Shown here piece by piece: positions 52,798 to 61,526 of a DNA stretch of 64,000 bases (the stretch's first letter is position 1; each line of letters opens with the position of its first letter). Origin of the DNA: Balneola sp. (lineage in GTDB: Bacteria > Bacteroidota > Rhodothermia > Balneolales > Balneolaceae). Location of the stretch: positions 124,001-188,000 of the forward strand of contig JAEPNB010000004.1 in NCBI GenBank assembly GCA_017643645.1. Direction: 5' to 3'. The notes beneath the pieces are model-generated. The model was given only the letters and a program-made list of their open reading frames with translations, was not told the DNA's origin and searched no databases. Made by a program: the position numbers and the translations under genes.

Positions 52798-52824
52798 AAA
52801 AAACCAGGCTGTCACTCCTGGTTT
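52796..52824 (-). terminator. Intrinsic terminator of acidic lipoprotein gene
   Basis: 8-bp stem AAACCAGG / CCTGGTTT, 8-nt loop, and a minus-strand run of eight T. It is about 55 bp beyond the stop of 52879-53721 and abuts the next promoter. Confidence 0.78.
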
Positions 52825-52878
52825 TCTGTGGGTATTAATGGGATGATTAAACACAATGAGTATTTACCTATTTATGCT

Positions 52879-53721
52879 CTAGTCATCGTCATCGTCGTCG
52901 TCATCATCAATTTCTATCTCTTCAAAACCGTTTTTAATTTCGACTTCAAATTCAAGAATATTCCCAGTAGTTGAGTAATCATAGTCAGACAAAACGAAGA
53001 CTGTTCCATCAGTCCTCAAGAACCAGTTAACAGGATTAATATTAATCCTTAATAATTTACTTATTGAATTATCTGTCACTTCTAAAGGTGGACTAAATTC
53101 CATCTCAATTTCCAATTCAGCTTCAGCATATGTTGTAAAAGCTGTCGTATCTCCTTGATCTGAAATAAAATTACCAATAATGACCATACTTGCTTCGTCA
53201 GGCCAGTTCGGGAATTCATTGCGTACTAACTCAGCTAACAGTTGCTTACCTTCCTGATCTTCATCCGCTTCTTCACTAAGATCCAGATCATCAATCTCAA
53301 ATTCGAGCTCCTCGTAGAGACCAGGTTCAATTGTGCTGGTATTTAGGTTTAAAGTATCAGCCGTTAGGGGTAAGTCAACGAAAAATGGTTCAGATTTAAA
53401 TTCCTCGCATTCATCTTCCTCATTACCCTCAAGGTCTTCACATTCCGAATCTACCCGTTCAAGTTCAAAATCTTCTACAATGAAACGGAGATCCGTTATA
53501 ACGAGCGTTCCGTTACTTCCTTGAATACTAAGAGCATCATTCGTTTGTAGACCGTTAGCGGAATATCCCACTTTTGATTTAGTGGCTGTTGATCCTTTAT
53601 TTGCAAACTGTAGGGTTACATCACTTGGCGTTGGGTTATCGCTGTTCGTTGCCGAACAACCTGTTATTAGCAAAGCTGCTATAAGGCTAATTGCAACTAT
53701 AGAATATTTATTAACTAGCAT
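52879..53721 (-). CDS. Acidic lipoprotein with poly-Asp C-terminus
   Basis: 280 aa. Lipobox LLITGC (Cys22). A DUF4382-like beta-sandwich is suggested by LVITDLRFIVEDFELERV and FVDLPLTADTLNLNT with IEPGLYEELEFEIDDLD. Very acidic overall, ending in nine consecutive Asp encoded by a GAC/GAT triplet tract, a likely Ca2+- or cation-binding and length-variable tail. Own terminator; probably exported by the same envelope programme as the neighbours. Function unknown. Confidence 0.72.
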   Translation of the reverse strand: MLVNKYSIVAISLIAALLITGCSATNSDNPTPSDVTLQFANKGSTATKSKVGYSANGLQTNDALSIQGSNGTLVITDLRFIVEDFELERVDSECEDLEGNEEDECEEFKSEPFFVDLPLTADTLNLNTSTIEPGLYEELEFEIDDLDLSEEADEDQEGKQLLAELVRNEFPNWPDEASMVIIGNFISDQGDTTAFTTYAEAELEIEMEFSPPLEVTDNSISKLLRININPVNWFLRTDGTVFVLSDYDYSTTGNILEFEVEIKNGFEEIEIDDDDDDDDD

Positions 53722-54452
53722 ATTACACCATATTTTTTAAGGTTTTTAAATTTACTTCTATCGTATATACAATTAAGTGCAGGGGGTACCACTAATACTA
53801 TCTGAACTTTTTTTATAGGATAGGTTAAAACTGTAAGTTCTATCTCCTAAAATTAGTTAATCCAATACATTTTAAAGCTTGTAGAAGCTTCACGTCTCTG
53901 TTTATTTAGATCTGGCGAAGCAAGCGACTTGAAATGAGGGTTGGGGTGTTTAAGCAGTATGTGATTTAAGTAATTACTTCGATGATTAAATCTAAATTCA
54001 TTTTCTTTTAAATAGAAAATAAAAGTTTGTCGAGATTTCCATTAAATTGAGTTAAACACTGCTTAGCATAACCCAAATTCTATAAATGTGATTAGCATCT
54101 CACCCATGCTTACTGGAGAGCAGTCAGTTTCCAAAATGCAATTCATCCACTTCTGCCACGTCCCAGACTAGACAGTTGGACTGACTCTATACAACAATTA
54201 TGACTCACAAACGACGATACACATTAGTAACTGATCGTCTTGACAGACCCGTTAAATGGGCTGTTATCTGTGACGGTAAAATCCATAACTAATTGTCGCT
54301 ATTTCACTCCGGATATTTTTAAACACTTATAATGCTTGATCTTTACAAAAAGAATGTTCCCGCATAGATTCTAATTTCTAAGGCTTTCAGAAATCAATTA
54401 AACTATAGTGGCTGAAGTAGCTAAGACCTGAATAAAACACAAAAAATTCTCC
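53722..54452. other. Gene-poor 730-bp spacer before folD
   Basis: No tRNA, terminator or long ORF recognised. One 30-codon plus ORF (54200-54292) has protein-like composition. The stretch may be the decayed right end of the inserted signalling cassette. Confidence 0.4.
54200..54292 (+). CDS. Possible 30-aa ORF
   Basis: ATG to TAA encodes MTHKRRYTLVTDRLDRPVKW followed by AVICDGKIHN. Balanced amino-acid use and no rare runs make it look coding, but no ribosome site or homologue is recognised, and it could be a gene remnant. Confidence 0.25.
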   Translation: MTHKRRYTLVTDRLDRPVKWAVICDGKIHN

Positions 54453-55343
54453 TTATTCAGGATAAATACTCTTCTTAGCAGCAAGGAGAGTATTTTTCAT
54501 CAGCATTGCTACTGTCATTGGACCAACCCCACCGGGAACCGGAGTGATCCAGCTGGCTTTTTTCTTTACGGATTCAAAGTCTACATCCCCAACTAATTTG
54601 TACCCTTTTTCAGAAGTTTCATCAGCCACTCTGTTAATTCCCACATCCACAATAACAGCGCCTTCTTTTACCATTTCAGCCTTTACCAGATGCGGTTGTC
54701 CTGCAGCTACGATCAGAATATCAGCATTAATGGTATGCAGAGTAAGATCTTTGGTATATTTATGACAAATAGTAGTGGTCGCTTTTCCGGATGAATTCTC
54801 TCTTGAAAGCATCGTTGCCATAGGAGAGCCGACTATATTACTTGCACCAATAACAACTGCATGTTTTGCTTTCACTCCAATGCTGTAATGTTTGAATAAT
54901 TCCATCACACCGGCGGGAGTACAACTTTTAAAGCAAGGTTGATCCAATGATAATCTCCCTACATTCATAGGATGGAATCCGTCCACATCTTTTCGGTGAT
55001 CTATGGTTTCAATCACATCATGAGAACTTAAATGAGACGGTAAGGGAAGCTGAACTAAAATCCCATCGATAGAATCGTCAGTATTGTATTCCCGAATCAA
55101 GGCTTTCAGCTCTTTCGCTGAGATGGTATCCTGTAATATTTCTGTTTTGGTTTCAATACCAACATCTTCACAAGCTTTTGTTTTGGCCCCGGTATACACT
55201 CTTGATGCAGGATCATCTCCAACCAATACTACTTGCAGAAAAGGAGCTCTGTTTCCTTTTGCTTTCCAATCAGAAACATCTTCCCTCACTCGATCTCTGA
55301 CCAGTTCTGCTACTTTTTTACCATCAATGATTTCTGCACTCAT
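54453..55343 (-). CDS. folD: Methylenetetrahydrofolate dehydrogenase/cyclohydrolase
   Basis: 296 aa. Substrate-site Tyr50 and Lys54 in SRVYTGAKTKAC, GILVQLPLPSHL, DVDGFHPMNVGRL, the Rossmann segment VVIGASNIVGSPMA and [13 protein letters not shown]. Bifunctional enzyme of one-carbon metabolism. One base separates it from the regulator gene upstream. Its 3' end is duplicated at 46.7 kb. Confidence 0.96.
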   Translation of the reverse strand: MSAEIIDGKKVAELVRDRVREDVSDWKAKGNRAPFLQVVLVGDDPASRVYTGAKTKACEDVGIETKTEILQDTISAKELKALIREYNTDDSIDGILVQLPLPSHLSSHDVIETIDHRKDVDGFHPMNVGRLSLDQPCFKSCTPAGVMELFKHYSIGVKAKHAVVIGASNIVGSPMATMLSRENSSGKATTTICHKYTKDLTLHTINADILIVAAGQPHLVKAEMVKEGAVIVDVGINRVADETSEKGYKLVGDVDFESVKKKASWITPVPGGVGPMTVAMLMKNTLLAAKKSIYPE

Positions 55344-55344
55344 G

Positions 55345-56718
55345 CTATCGTTCTATATTATATTTTTTCATTTTGTTGTAGATATGGCTGCGCTGTAAAC
55401 CCACCGCATCTGCAGTTTGTGAAATATTCCAATCGTTCTTTTCGAGTTGTTTGACCAAAAACATTCGTTCTGCGGTCTCTTTAAAATCCTGGAAATTATC
55501 AGTCTCATCTGCAAGTCCGCCAAGATCTTTTCCATCTATTTTTTTTGTCTTTAATACACTTTCAACAGATTCCTTGTCTATTAAACCGTCAGCTGATAAG
55601 ATACCTAATCTTTCTACTGCGTTATACAGTTCACGAACATTTCCTGTCCACTTTCTTTTCTTGAGGGCTTTTAATCCCGAATCGTCAAACTCTACCGATG
55701 AAAAACTGATATCAGTTGCTTTTAGTTTTTCAAGACAGGATTTGGCAATTAACGGAATATCTCCGGTTCTGTCGTTTAAACAAGGCACTTCGATAGGAAT
55801 TACACTGATTCTGTGAAACAGGTCTTCTCTAAAATTTCCTTCTTTAATTTCAGCTTGAAGGTCTTTATTGGTAGCGGCCAGAATCCTTACATCAACTTTG
55901 ATAGATCCATTTCCTCCAACCCGCGTAATGGTATTTTCCTGAAGAGCACGAAGTACTTTAGCCTGTGCCTCTAGACTCATATCACCGATCTCATCCAGAA
56001 AGAGTGTACCTCCATCAGCTTGCTCGAACTTACCGATTCTTTGCTCATTCGCACCGGTAAAAGCACCTTTTTCGTGGCCAAAAAGCTCACTTTCCAATAA
56101 TTCCGAAGGAATTGCAGCGCAGTTTACTTCAACAAATACTTCTCCACTTCTCGGGCTTTTTTCATGAATCCATTTTGCTACCAACTCTTTACCGGTTCCG
56201 TTTTCGCCAGTGATCAAAACTCTGGATTGTGTCGGAGCTACTTTATCGATCATTTCCTTGATCTTAGTAATAGCTTTACTTTCTCCAACGATCTCCTGGA
56301 TCTTCGGTAGCTTTTTTCTGATCTGCTTTACTTCTTTAGCCAGATCCTGTTGAGAAAGTGCGTTTCTGACTGTTAGAAGCAATCTGTTCAGGTCAGGTGG
56401 TTTTTCAAGAAAATCGAAGGCTCCCATTTTTGTAGCTTCCACGGCAATATCAATGGTGCCATGACCTGAGATCATGATTACCGGGAATTCAAATCCGGAC
56501 GTTCTTATTTGCCGGAGCGTTTCGATGCCGTCAATCCCTTTCATCTTGATATCCAGAAATAACAAATCGAATTCATTTTTGGAGATCATTTCTAAAGTTT
56601 CTGTACCACTTTCAGCCAGAGAAACTTCATAATCTTCGAATTCAAGAATTTCCTTCAGAGTATTACGAATACCTCTTTCATCGTCTGTAACTAAGATATG
56701 TGGTTTAGATTTCGACAT
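55345..56718 (-). CDS. Sigma-54-dependent response regulator (NtrC family)
   Basis: 457 aa. Receiver (1-120) with phospho-acceptor Asp56 in LLFLDIKMKG; AAA+ domain with Walker A GENGTGKE (171-178), the sigma-54 contact GAFTGA (218-223) and GTLFLDEIGDM; C-terminal Fis-type helix-turn-helix NISQTADAVGLQRSHIYNKM. An NtrC/NtrX-like activator. Its cognate kinase is not in the window. Part of the ptsN-dacB-regulator-folD run. Confidence 0.95.
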   Translation of the reverse strand: MSKSKPHILVTDDERGIRNTLKEILEFEDYEVSLAESGTETLEMISKNEFDLLFLDIKMKGIDGIETLRQIRTSGFEFPVIMISGHGTIDIAVEATKMGAFDFLEKPPDLNRLLLTVRNALSQQDLAKEVKQIRKKLPKIQEIVGESKAITKIKEMIDKVAPTQSRVLITGENGTGKELVAKWIHEKSPRSGEVFVEVNCAAIPSELLESELFGHEKGAFTGANEQRIGKFEQADGGTLFLDEIGDMSLEAQAKVLRALQENTITRVGGNGSIKVDVRILAATNKDLQAEIKEGNFREDLFHRISVIPIEVPCLNDRTGDIPLIAKSCLEKLKATDISFSSVEFDDSGLKALKKRKWTGNVRELYNAVERLGILSADGLIDKESVESVLKTKKIDGKDLGGLADETDNFQDFKETAERMFLVKQLEKNDWNISQTADAVGLQRSHIYNKMKKYNIER

Positions 56719-56730
56719 GGCTGAATCTAA

Positions 56731-58254
56731 TCAATATTTTTCATACAGATATTGCAAAATCTGCTGATGAGAATTATCTACGGGACGTACTTTTCCTGCA
56801 AAATGATTGGTGGCTAAACTGAATACAATTTGTTTACCTGATCGGGTAGTCATGTAACCACTTAGTGTCCTCACTCCACTTACATACCCTGTTTTTGCAC
56901 GGATATTATTATACAATTCGGTTCCTTTAAACCGATGAGCAATGGAACCATCAATTCCTGCAATCGGAAAGCTATCATAGAATACATTCCATCCTTCATG
57001 GGATTTCATCGAATATAGCAACTTGCTGATGTTTCCGGTTGTGGTATAATTCCCCATTGCCAAACCGGAACCATCGTTCATTTTCACCAAATTAGTATCC
57101 AGTCCTTGTTCAGCCAGAAAATTGCGCACTTCTTTAATACCGTTTTCGAAGGTACCCGGAATTCCCTGCTCTTCCGCAGCCAGAGTTTTCAGCATCATTT
57201 CCGTATAGAAGTTATCGCTTTCCTTATTCGCCCATTTTACTAATTCAGTAAGTGGCTTGGAAGAGTGGGAAGCTAATAACTCATATTCTGAATATTCTAA
57301 ACCAGTTTCTAATTCAAAATTATTCTGTCCTAAAAGATCAATTCCGATTAACTCGTGACTGGACAGGTAATCCTGAAATTTCATTCCATTATTTTTTAAA
57401 AAAGCATCAAAAGATTCTAAAAAGAAAGAACCGGCATAAAGAATAGACAGTGATTCTTTTTCAATATAACCTTGCGGTAACTTGCTGGCCAAAACAATGC
57501 GATCGCTTCCAAGTCCTCTTCTGTAATATTCATCGTACTTTTTGCTCGGCTCTACAATCTCTTGATTATTAATTAGGTTAATTGTTGGTCTCTCAAAAAC
57601 ATCTACAGGATATTCTTCAGAAATTTCAACCGGCCATGATGTTGGAAATGATTCAACTCTAGGTCGATCTCCAACTTCGCCATCAGCAGTTACAATGATA
57701 TCAACTGCATTGTTATTGAATGATAATGGAGCTATTTCAACACCATAATAAAAACTCAGATCATACCAATCCCAACCTGTAGGATATACTTCACTATCGA
57801 AATACCTTTCATCTCCTACTAAGTTTCCGTCTATTTTTGCTATTCCTACTTCCTTTAACTGTTCCAAATAACTCTTGAAAACAAAATATCTGTCATCATT
57901 ATATAAAAACCCACTTATACTTGGATCTCCAGAGCCTCTGATAATCAAATCTCCTTGCCAGGTCGAATCTATAAGCTCACCATCTCCATAAATATTGGTG
58001 GTGTATTTGAAATCACTGCCCAACCGATCCAAAACTGCAGCAAGTGTATATAATTTCTGATTGGACGCGGGTATTATGAGTTTATCAGAATTGAAATTTT
58101 CCAGTTTATTACCGGATTCATCCAAAACAGTTAATGTCCAAAATGCTTCCTGATTAGGTAGAGTTTCCAACAACTGCTCAAGATCCTGTGCCGATAATGA
58201 AACAGATACAATAAACGAGAAAACTATGAGCACTAAGGTTCTTAACAATCTCAT
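56731..58254 (-). CDS. dacB: D-alanyl-D-alanine carboxypeptidase/endopeptidase (PBP4, peptidase S13)
   Basis: 507 aa from the Met at 58254, which starts a signal peptide (LLRTLVLIVFSFIVSVSLSA). Active-site motifs: SxxK as ASNQK (Ser64, Lys67), SxN as ESDNF, and KTG in RAKTGYVSG. The large inserted domain between SxxK and SxN is typical of class C LMM PBPs. It trims or cleaves peptidoglycan cross-links in the periplasm. Lies 1 bp after ptsN. Confidence 0.93.
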   Translation of the reverse strand: MRLLRTLVLIVFSFIVSVSLSAQDLEQLLETLPNQEAFWTLTVLDESGNKLENFNSDKLIIPASNQKLYTLAAVLDRLGSDFKYTTNIYGDGELIDSTWQGDLIIRGSGDPSISGFLYNDDRYFVFKSYLEQLKEVGIAKIDGNLVGDERYFDSEVYPTGWDWYDLSFYYGVEIAPLSFNNNAVDIIVTADGEVGDRPRVESFPTSWPVEISEEYPVDVFERPTINLINNQEIVEPSKKYDEYYRRGLGSDRIVLASKLPQGYIEKESLSILYAGSFFLESFDAFLKNNGMKFQDYLSSHELIGIDLLGQNNFELETGLEYSEYELLASHSSKPLTELVKWANKESDNFYTEMMLKTLAAEEQGIPGTFENGIKEVRNFLAEQGLDTNLVKMNDGSGLAMGNYTTTGNISKLLYSMKSHEGWNVFYDSFPIAGIDGSIAHRFKGTELYNNIRAKTGYVSGVRTLSGYMTTRSGKQIVFSLATNHFAGKVRPVDNSHQQILQYLYEKY

Positions 58255-58255
58255 T

Positions 58256-58726
58256 TTAACCCGGAAAATATTTTTCTTCTTCTTCTTGAAAAGCCTCGAG
58301 TATTTGTTGAGAGCTTTCGCAACTAAAAACCTGCTCCCTGAATGTTCCACTATTCATTAATCTTGAAATCCTGCTTAACAACTTAATATGGATACTATTC
58401 TTTTCATTCGGTCCTACCAATAAAAATACCAGTCGAACCGGAGTATCATCAACAGAGTTAAATTCAAGTGGTTCTTTAAGAACTGCAAAAGCGCCGTGAT
58501 TTTCATCAACAAGTTCTGTCTTACAATGCGGAATCGCTAAGCCTTTTCCCACGCCTGTTGACATTACCTGCTCTCTCTCCCAAACAGCATCTTTAACTTC
58601 CTGTAAATGCACAGCGCCTATCTTATCGCTTAAAGCATCTACCAAAACTGAAATCAATTCCTGTTTATCACTTACTTCAAGCTCAGAAAGAATGGTTTCG
58701 GGTTTCAATAATGAGAATAGGTTCAT
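58256..58726 (-). CDS. ptsN: PTS EIIA-like nitrogen regulatory protein
   Basis: 156 aa from the Met at 58726 (MNLFSLLKPETIL), the normal length for EIIA-Ntr; an ATG at 58792 gives an unlikely extension. Phosphorylated His67 is in GKGLAIPHCKTE. A regulatory phosphotransfer protein, linked functionally to sigma-54/NtrC regulation; a sigma-54 activator is encoded two genes downstream. Confidence 0.92.
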   Translation of the reverse strand: MNLFSLLKPETILSELEVSDKQELISVLVDALSDKIGAVHLQEVKDAVWEREQVMSTGVGKGLAIPHCKTELVDENHGAFAVLKEPLEFNSVDDTPVRLVFLLVGPNEKNSIHIKLLSRISRLMNSGTFREQVFSCESSQQILEAFQEEEEKYFPG

Positions 58727-58845
58727 CTGTAGCTTGTTAAATATTGGGATTTCAAGTCTTGGAATATAGCCAGTTGAATGGGAATCAATCAAAGATTATT
58801 TGTTTGATTTTGGGCAACTCCGATACTAAATCCTTAAACTAGGGT

Positions 58846-59514
58846 ATGGATTGGTTACAAGGCACACTTACTATTTTTAAAAAGGATCTGAAGACAGAGT
58901 TCAGAACACGGTTTGCATTCAATATGGTGATCGCTTTTGTAATATCTGCTCTTCTTTTGATCATGTTCACATTAAAAGCACAGGAACTTAATCCAACTCC
59001 AAAAAGTGGTTTAATTTGGATCATCGTTTTATTTGCAGCTCTTTCTTCGTTGGGAAGAAGTTTTATTTCTGAGACAGATAAAAATACCTACAACCTGTTG
59101 CGAATTTATGGCTCAGGAACATCTGTGTTTTCCGGAAAACTACTTTACAACATCGCTTTTAGTTTTGTAATCAATGTCTTCACTTTTGGTATTTATATTT
59201 TTCTGGTTGATCTCTCTATAGTCTCTTGGAGTTCTTTTTTAACAATTCTGATTTTTGGCACCATTGGTTTATCAGGTGTTTCTACAATGATCGCTGCCAT
59301 CGTTTCTCAAGCCGACAGAAAGGGAGCTATTTTTTCAGTATTGACCATTCCGCTTTTTATCCCATTTATTTTGCTGCTGACAAGTATTACAAAAAGTGCA
59401 TTTATAGACGGATCTTCAGAAGGATTTACTAACGATTTTTCAGCATTAATTGGTTTTATCGGAGTTACTATAACAGCCGGAATTTTACTATTTGAATACA
59501 TTTGGGAGGAATAA
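58846..59514 (+). CDS. ccmB: Heme exporter protein B (CcmB)
   Basis: 222 aa, six hydrophobic helices. The N-terminal FKKDLKTEFRTRFAFNMV is the CcmB signature, and ALSSLGRSFISETDKNTY and SGVSTMIAAIVSQADRKGAI follow. CcmB is the membrane part of the CcmABC complex for cytochrome c maturation. No ccmA or ccmC is adjacent. The stop abuts the TTG start of holB. Confidence 0.92.
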   Translation: MDWLQGTLTIFKKDLKTEFRTRFAFNMVIAFVISALLLIMFTLKAQELNPTPKSGLIWIIVLFAALSSLGRSFISETDKNTYNLLRIYGSGTSVFSGKLLYNIAFSFVINVFTFGIYIFLVDLSIVSWSSFLTILIFGTIGLSGVSTMIAAIVSQADRKGAIFSVLTIPLFIPFILLLTSITKSAFIDGSSEGFTNDFSALIGFIGVTITAGILLFEYIWEE

Positions 59515-60699
59515 TTGAATATTTCGTTCGGAAATAATCGTCTTGTTGGACAAAAAAGAGCTAAAAGCCAGATCGAGAGAATGCTTACTTCGGAGAGGAT
59601 TAGTCATGCTTATCTAATTTCAGGAGCTCCGGGAGTTGGAAAAACCGCTTTTGCTTTGGCTTTTGCCGAGGCAATAAATGGAGTTAGTAATATTTCAGAT
59701 TTAGGTGAATATCAGAATTCCAAAAAGTCGTCCTGGTTTTCCCATCCTGATATCCATGTATTTATTCCAAAGCCTACTTCAGCTAAAACCGAAGAAGTAA
59801 GAGAAAGACTCGAATTACTTTCGAAAGATCCATATGAGATCATAAACTTCGCTCAGCGTCCTTCTCTTCATGATGAAAGCTCCTCTAAAAACTTACAGGC
59901 ATTTTATCCCATTGATTACTTCAGAGATGAAATAAGACCGGTAGCAAAGCTCCGTCCGAATGAAGGTGAGCGAGTTGTGGTAATCATGACTCAGGTTGAA
60001 ACTATGAGAAAGGAAACTGCCAACGCCTTTCTTAAATTACTCGAGGAGCCTTCTGATCGTCTGATGTTTATTCTAACTACAGAAAGCTATGAAAGCCTTC
60101 TCCCTACTATTACTTCAAGATGCCAGCATATACCGTTAGGAACTTTAACACAGCGAGAAGTTGAACAAGGGTTAACGGATATAGATAACATTTCTCCTGA
60201 TGACGCTGCGTATTTAGCCCGAGTTTCGAATGGCAATTATGCCGCAACCCGCTTTTTTGATGTAGCAAAACTGAAACAGAATCGTGAGGAAGTTGTAGAA
60301 TTTCTTCGTTATTCTTTCAGTCAGGATGCAACGGCTCTTTCTAGAATCTCACAAGACTGGCAAAGCTCAAACAATATTGAAGGAATGATCGCGATTACCA
60401 ATTTACTGGAAATGTATATTCGAGATCTGATCGTTTACAAAGAAACTGAGAATGAAAAATTGGTTACAAACGTTGATCAAATAGATTCCATTAAAAAATT
60501 CGTGGAAGCTTTAAGTGAAGCTAAACTGGAAAAAATGCTTATACATATTGATGAATGCCGTCCGATGCTCAGACAGAATGTATCTCCAAAGTTGATGTTT
60601 GTTGTTCTCTCATTCAGGTTTTCAGCATTAATGAGAGGCTTAGAACCTTATATATCTGAAAATGAAAACTGGAAACATTTACCTGCATTTGTTGAATAA
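59515..60699 (+). CDS. holB: DNA polymerase III delta' subunit
   Basis: 394 aa. Start TTG directly after ccmB's stop, with a strong ribosome site GGGAGGA upstream. VGQKRAKSQIERMLTSERIS, Walker A GAPGVGKT (37-44), RKETANAFLKLLEEPSDRLM and LPTITSRCQHIPL (SRC motif) identify the clamp-loader delta'. The longer C-terminal domain is normal for this phylum. Next gene overlaps (TAATG). Confidence 0.93.
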   Translation: MNISFGNNRLVGQKRAKSQIERMLTSERISHAYLISGAPGVGKTAFALAFAEAINGVSNISDLGEYQNSKKSSWFSHPDIHVFIPKPTSAKTEEVRERLELLSKDPYEIINFAQRPSLHDESSSKNLQAFYPIDYFRDEIRPVAKLRPNEGERVVVIMTQVETMRKETANAFLKLLEEPSDRLMFILTTESYESLLPTITSRCQHIPLGTLTQREVEQGLTDIDNISPDDAAYLARVSNGNYAATRFFDVAKLKQNREEVVEFLRYSFSQDATALSRISQDWQSSNNIEGMIAITNLLEMYIRDLIVYKETENEKLVTNVDQIDSIKKFVEALSEAKLEKMLIHIDECRPMLRQNVSPKLMFVVLSFRFSALMRGLEPYISENENWKHLPAFVE

Positions 60700-61526
60700 T
60701 GACCGGAATTAAGTTTTATAAAATGGAAGGTGCAGGTAACGATTTTGTGGTTATCGACAACAGAGAGCTTCAGTTTTCTATAGAGGAGATTATTGCTTTT
60801 ACTCCTGTTATATGCAGCAGACGATTTGGTATCGGAGCGGATGGACTAATTGCATTGGAAAACCCTCAAATCGATGGGGCTGATTATACCATGATCTACA
60901 GAAATGCAGATGGCAGTGATGCCGGCATGTGTGGAAACGGGAGCCGATGCCTGGCTTTATTTGCTGCCACTCATGGATTCGATTCTTCACAATCTTTTAA
61001 TGTTCATGGTTCTATATACAAAGCTGAAGTCGATCTTAAGAATAATTCAGTATCGGTTAGATTTCCTGATGTTTCTTTACCCGTAAATATTAAAATTAAC
61101 GAACACGAACTTATACAGGTGTATACCGGCACTGAACACGTTGCTAATTTTGTAGCTTCGGATCAACTGGATAAAGAATCCGAATTGGTATCCACAGGAT
61201 CAGCTCTCAGAAACCATAACTCTCTAAATCCTCCCGGTTCGAATGTAAATTTTGTATGTAAAACTGATCAGTCTGCTATCCGATTACAAACATATGAAAG
61301 AGGTGTTGAAGGTTTAACTTTAGCGTGCGGAACAGGAGCTATTGCATCTGCTATTGCAACACATTTCTCCTCACAAAGCAATCTGATTAATAATAATTAT
61401 TTAGTAAGGGTTGCAGGGGGCGATTTGAATGTATCTTTTAAATACGATGCTGACAAAAGCGTTTATACAAATATTGAACTTTCAGGACCTGCTAATTTCG
61501 TATTTGAAGGAAAAATTAATGTATAG
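60699..61526 (+). CDS. dapF: Diaminopimelate epimerase
   Basis: 275 aa. Active-site cysteines Cys78 (GMCGNGSRC) and Cys210 (LACGTGA); start KFYKMEGAGNDFVVIDNR is canonical. It makes meso-DAP for lysine and peptidoglycan. Its end overlaps the downstream lipoprotein start. Confidence 0.96.
   Translation: MTGIKFYKMEGAGNDFVVIDNRELQFSIEEIIAFTPVICSRRFGIGADGLIALENPQIDGADYTMIYRNADGSDAGMCGNGSRCLALFAATHGFDSSQSFNVHGSIYKAEVDLKNNSVSVRFPDVSLPVNIKINEHELIQVYTGTEHVANFVASDQLDKESELVSTGSALRNHNSLNPPGSNVNFVCKTDQSAIRLQTYERGVEGLTLACGTGAIASAIATHFSSQSNLINNNYLVRVAGGDLNVSFKYDADKSVYTNIELSGPANFVFEGKINV

Noticed and set aside
61429-61518. Upstream start for the T9SS plug lipoprotein
   Set aside because: It lies inside dapF and would bury the lipoprotein signal 30 residues from the N-terminus.
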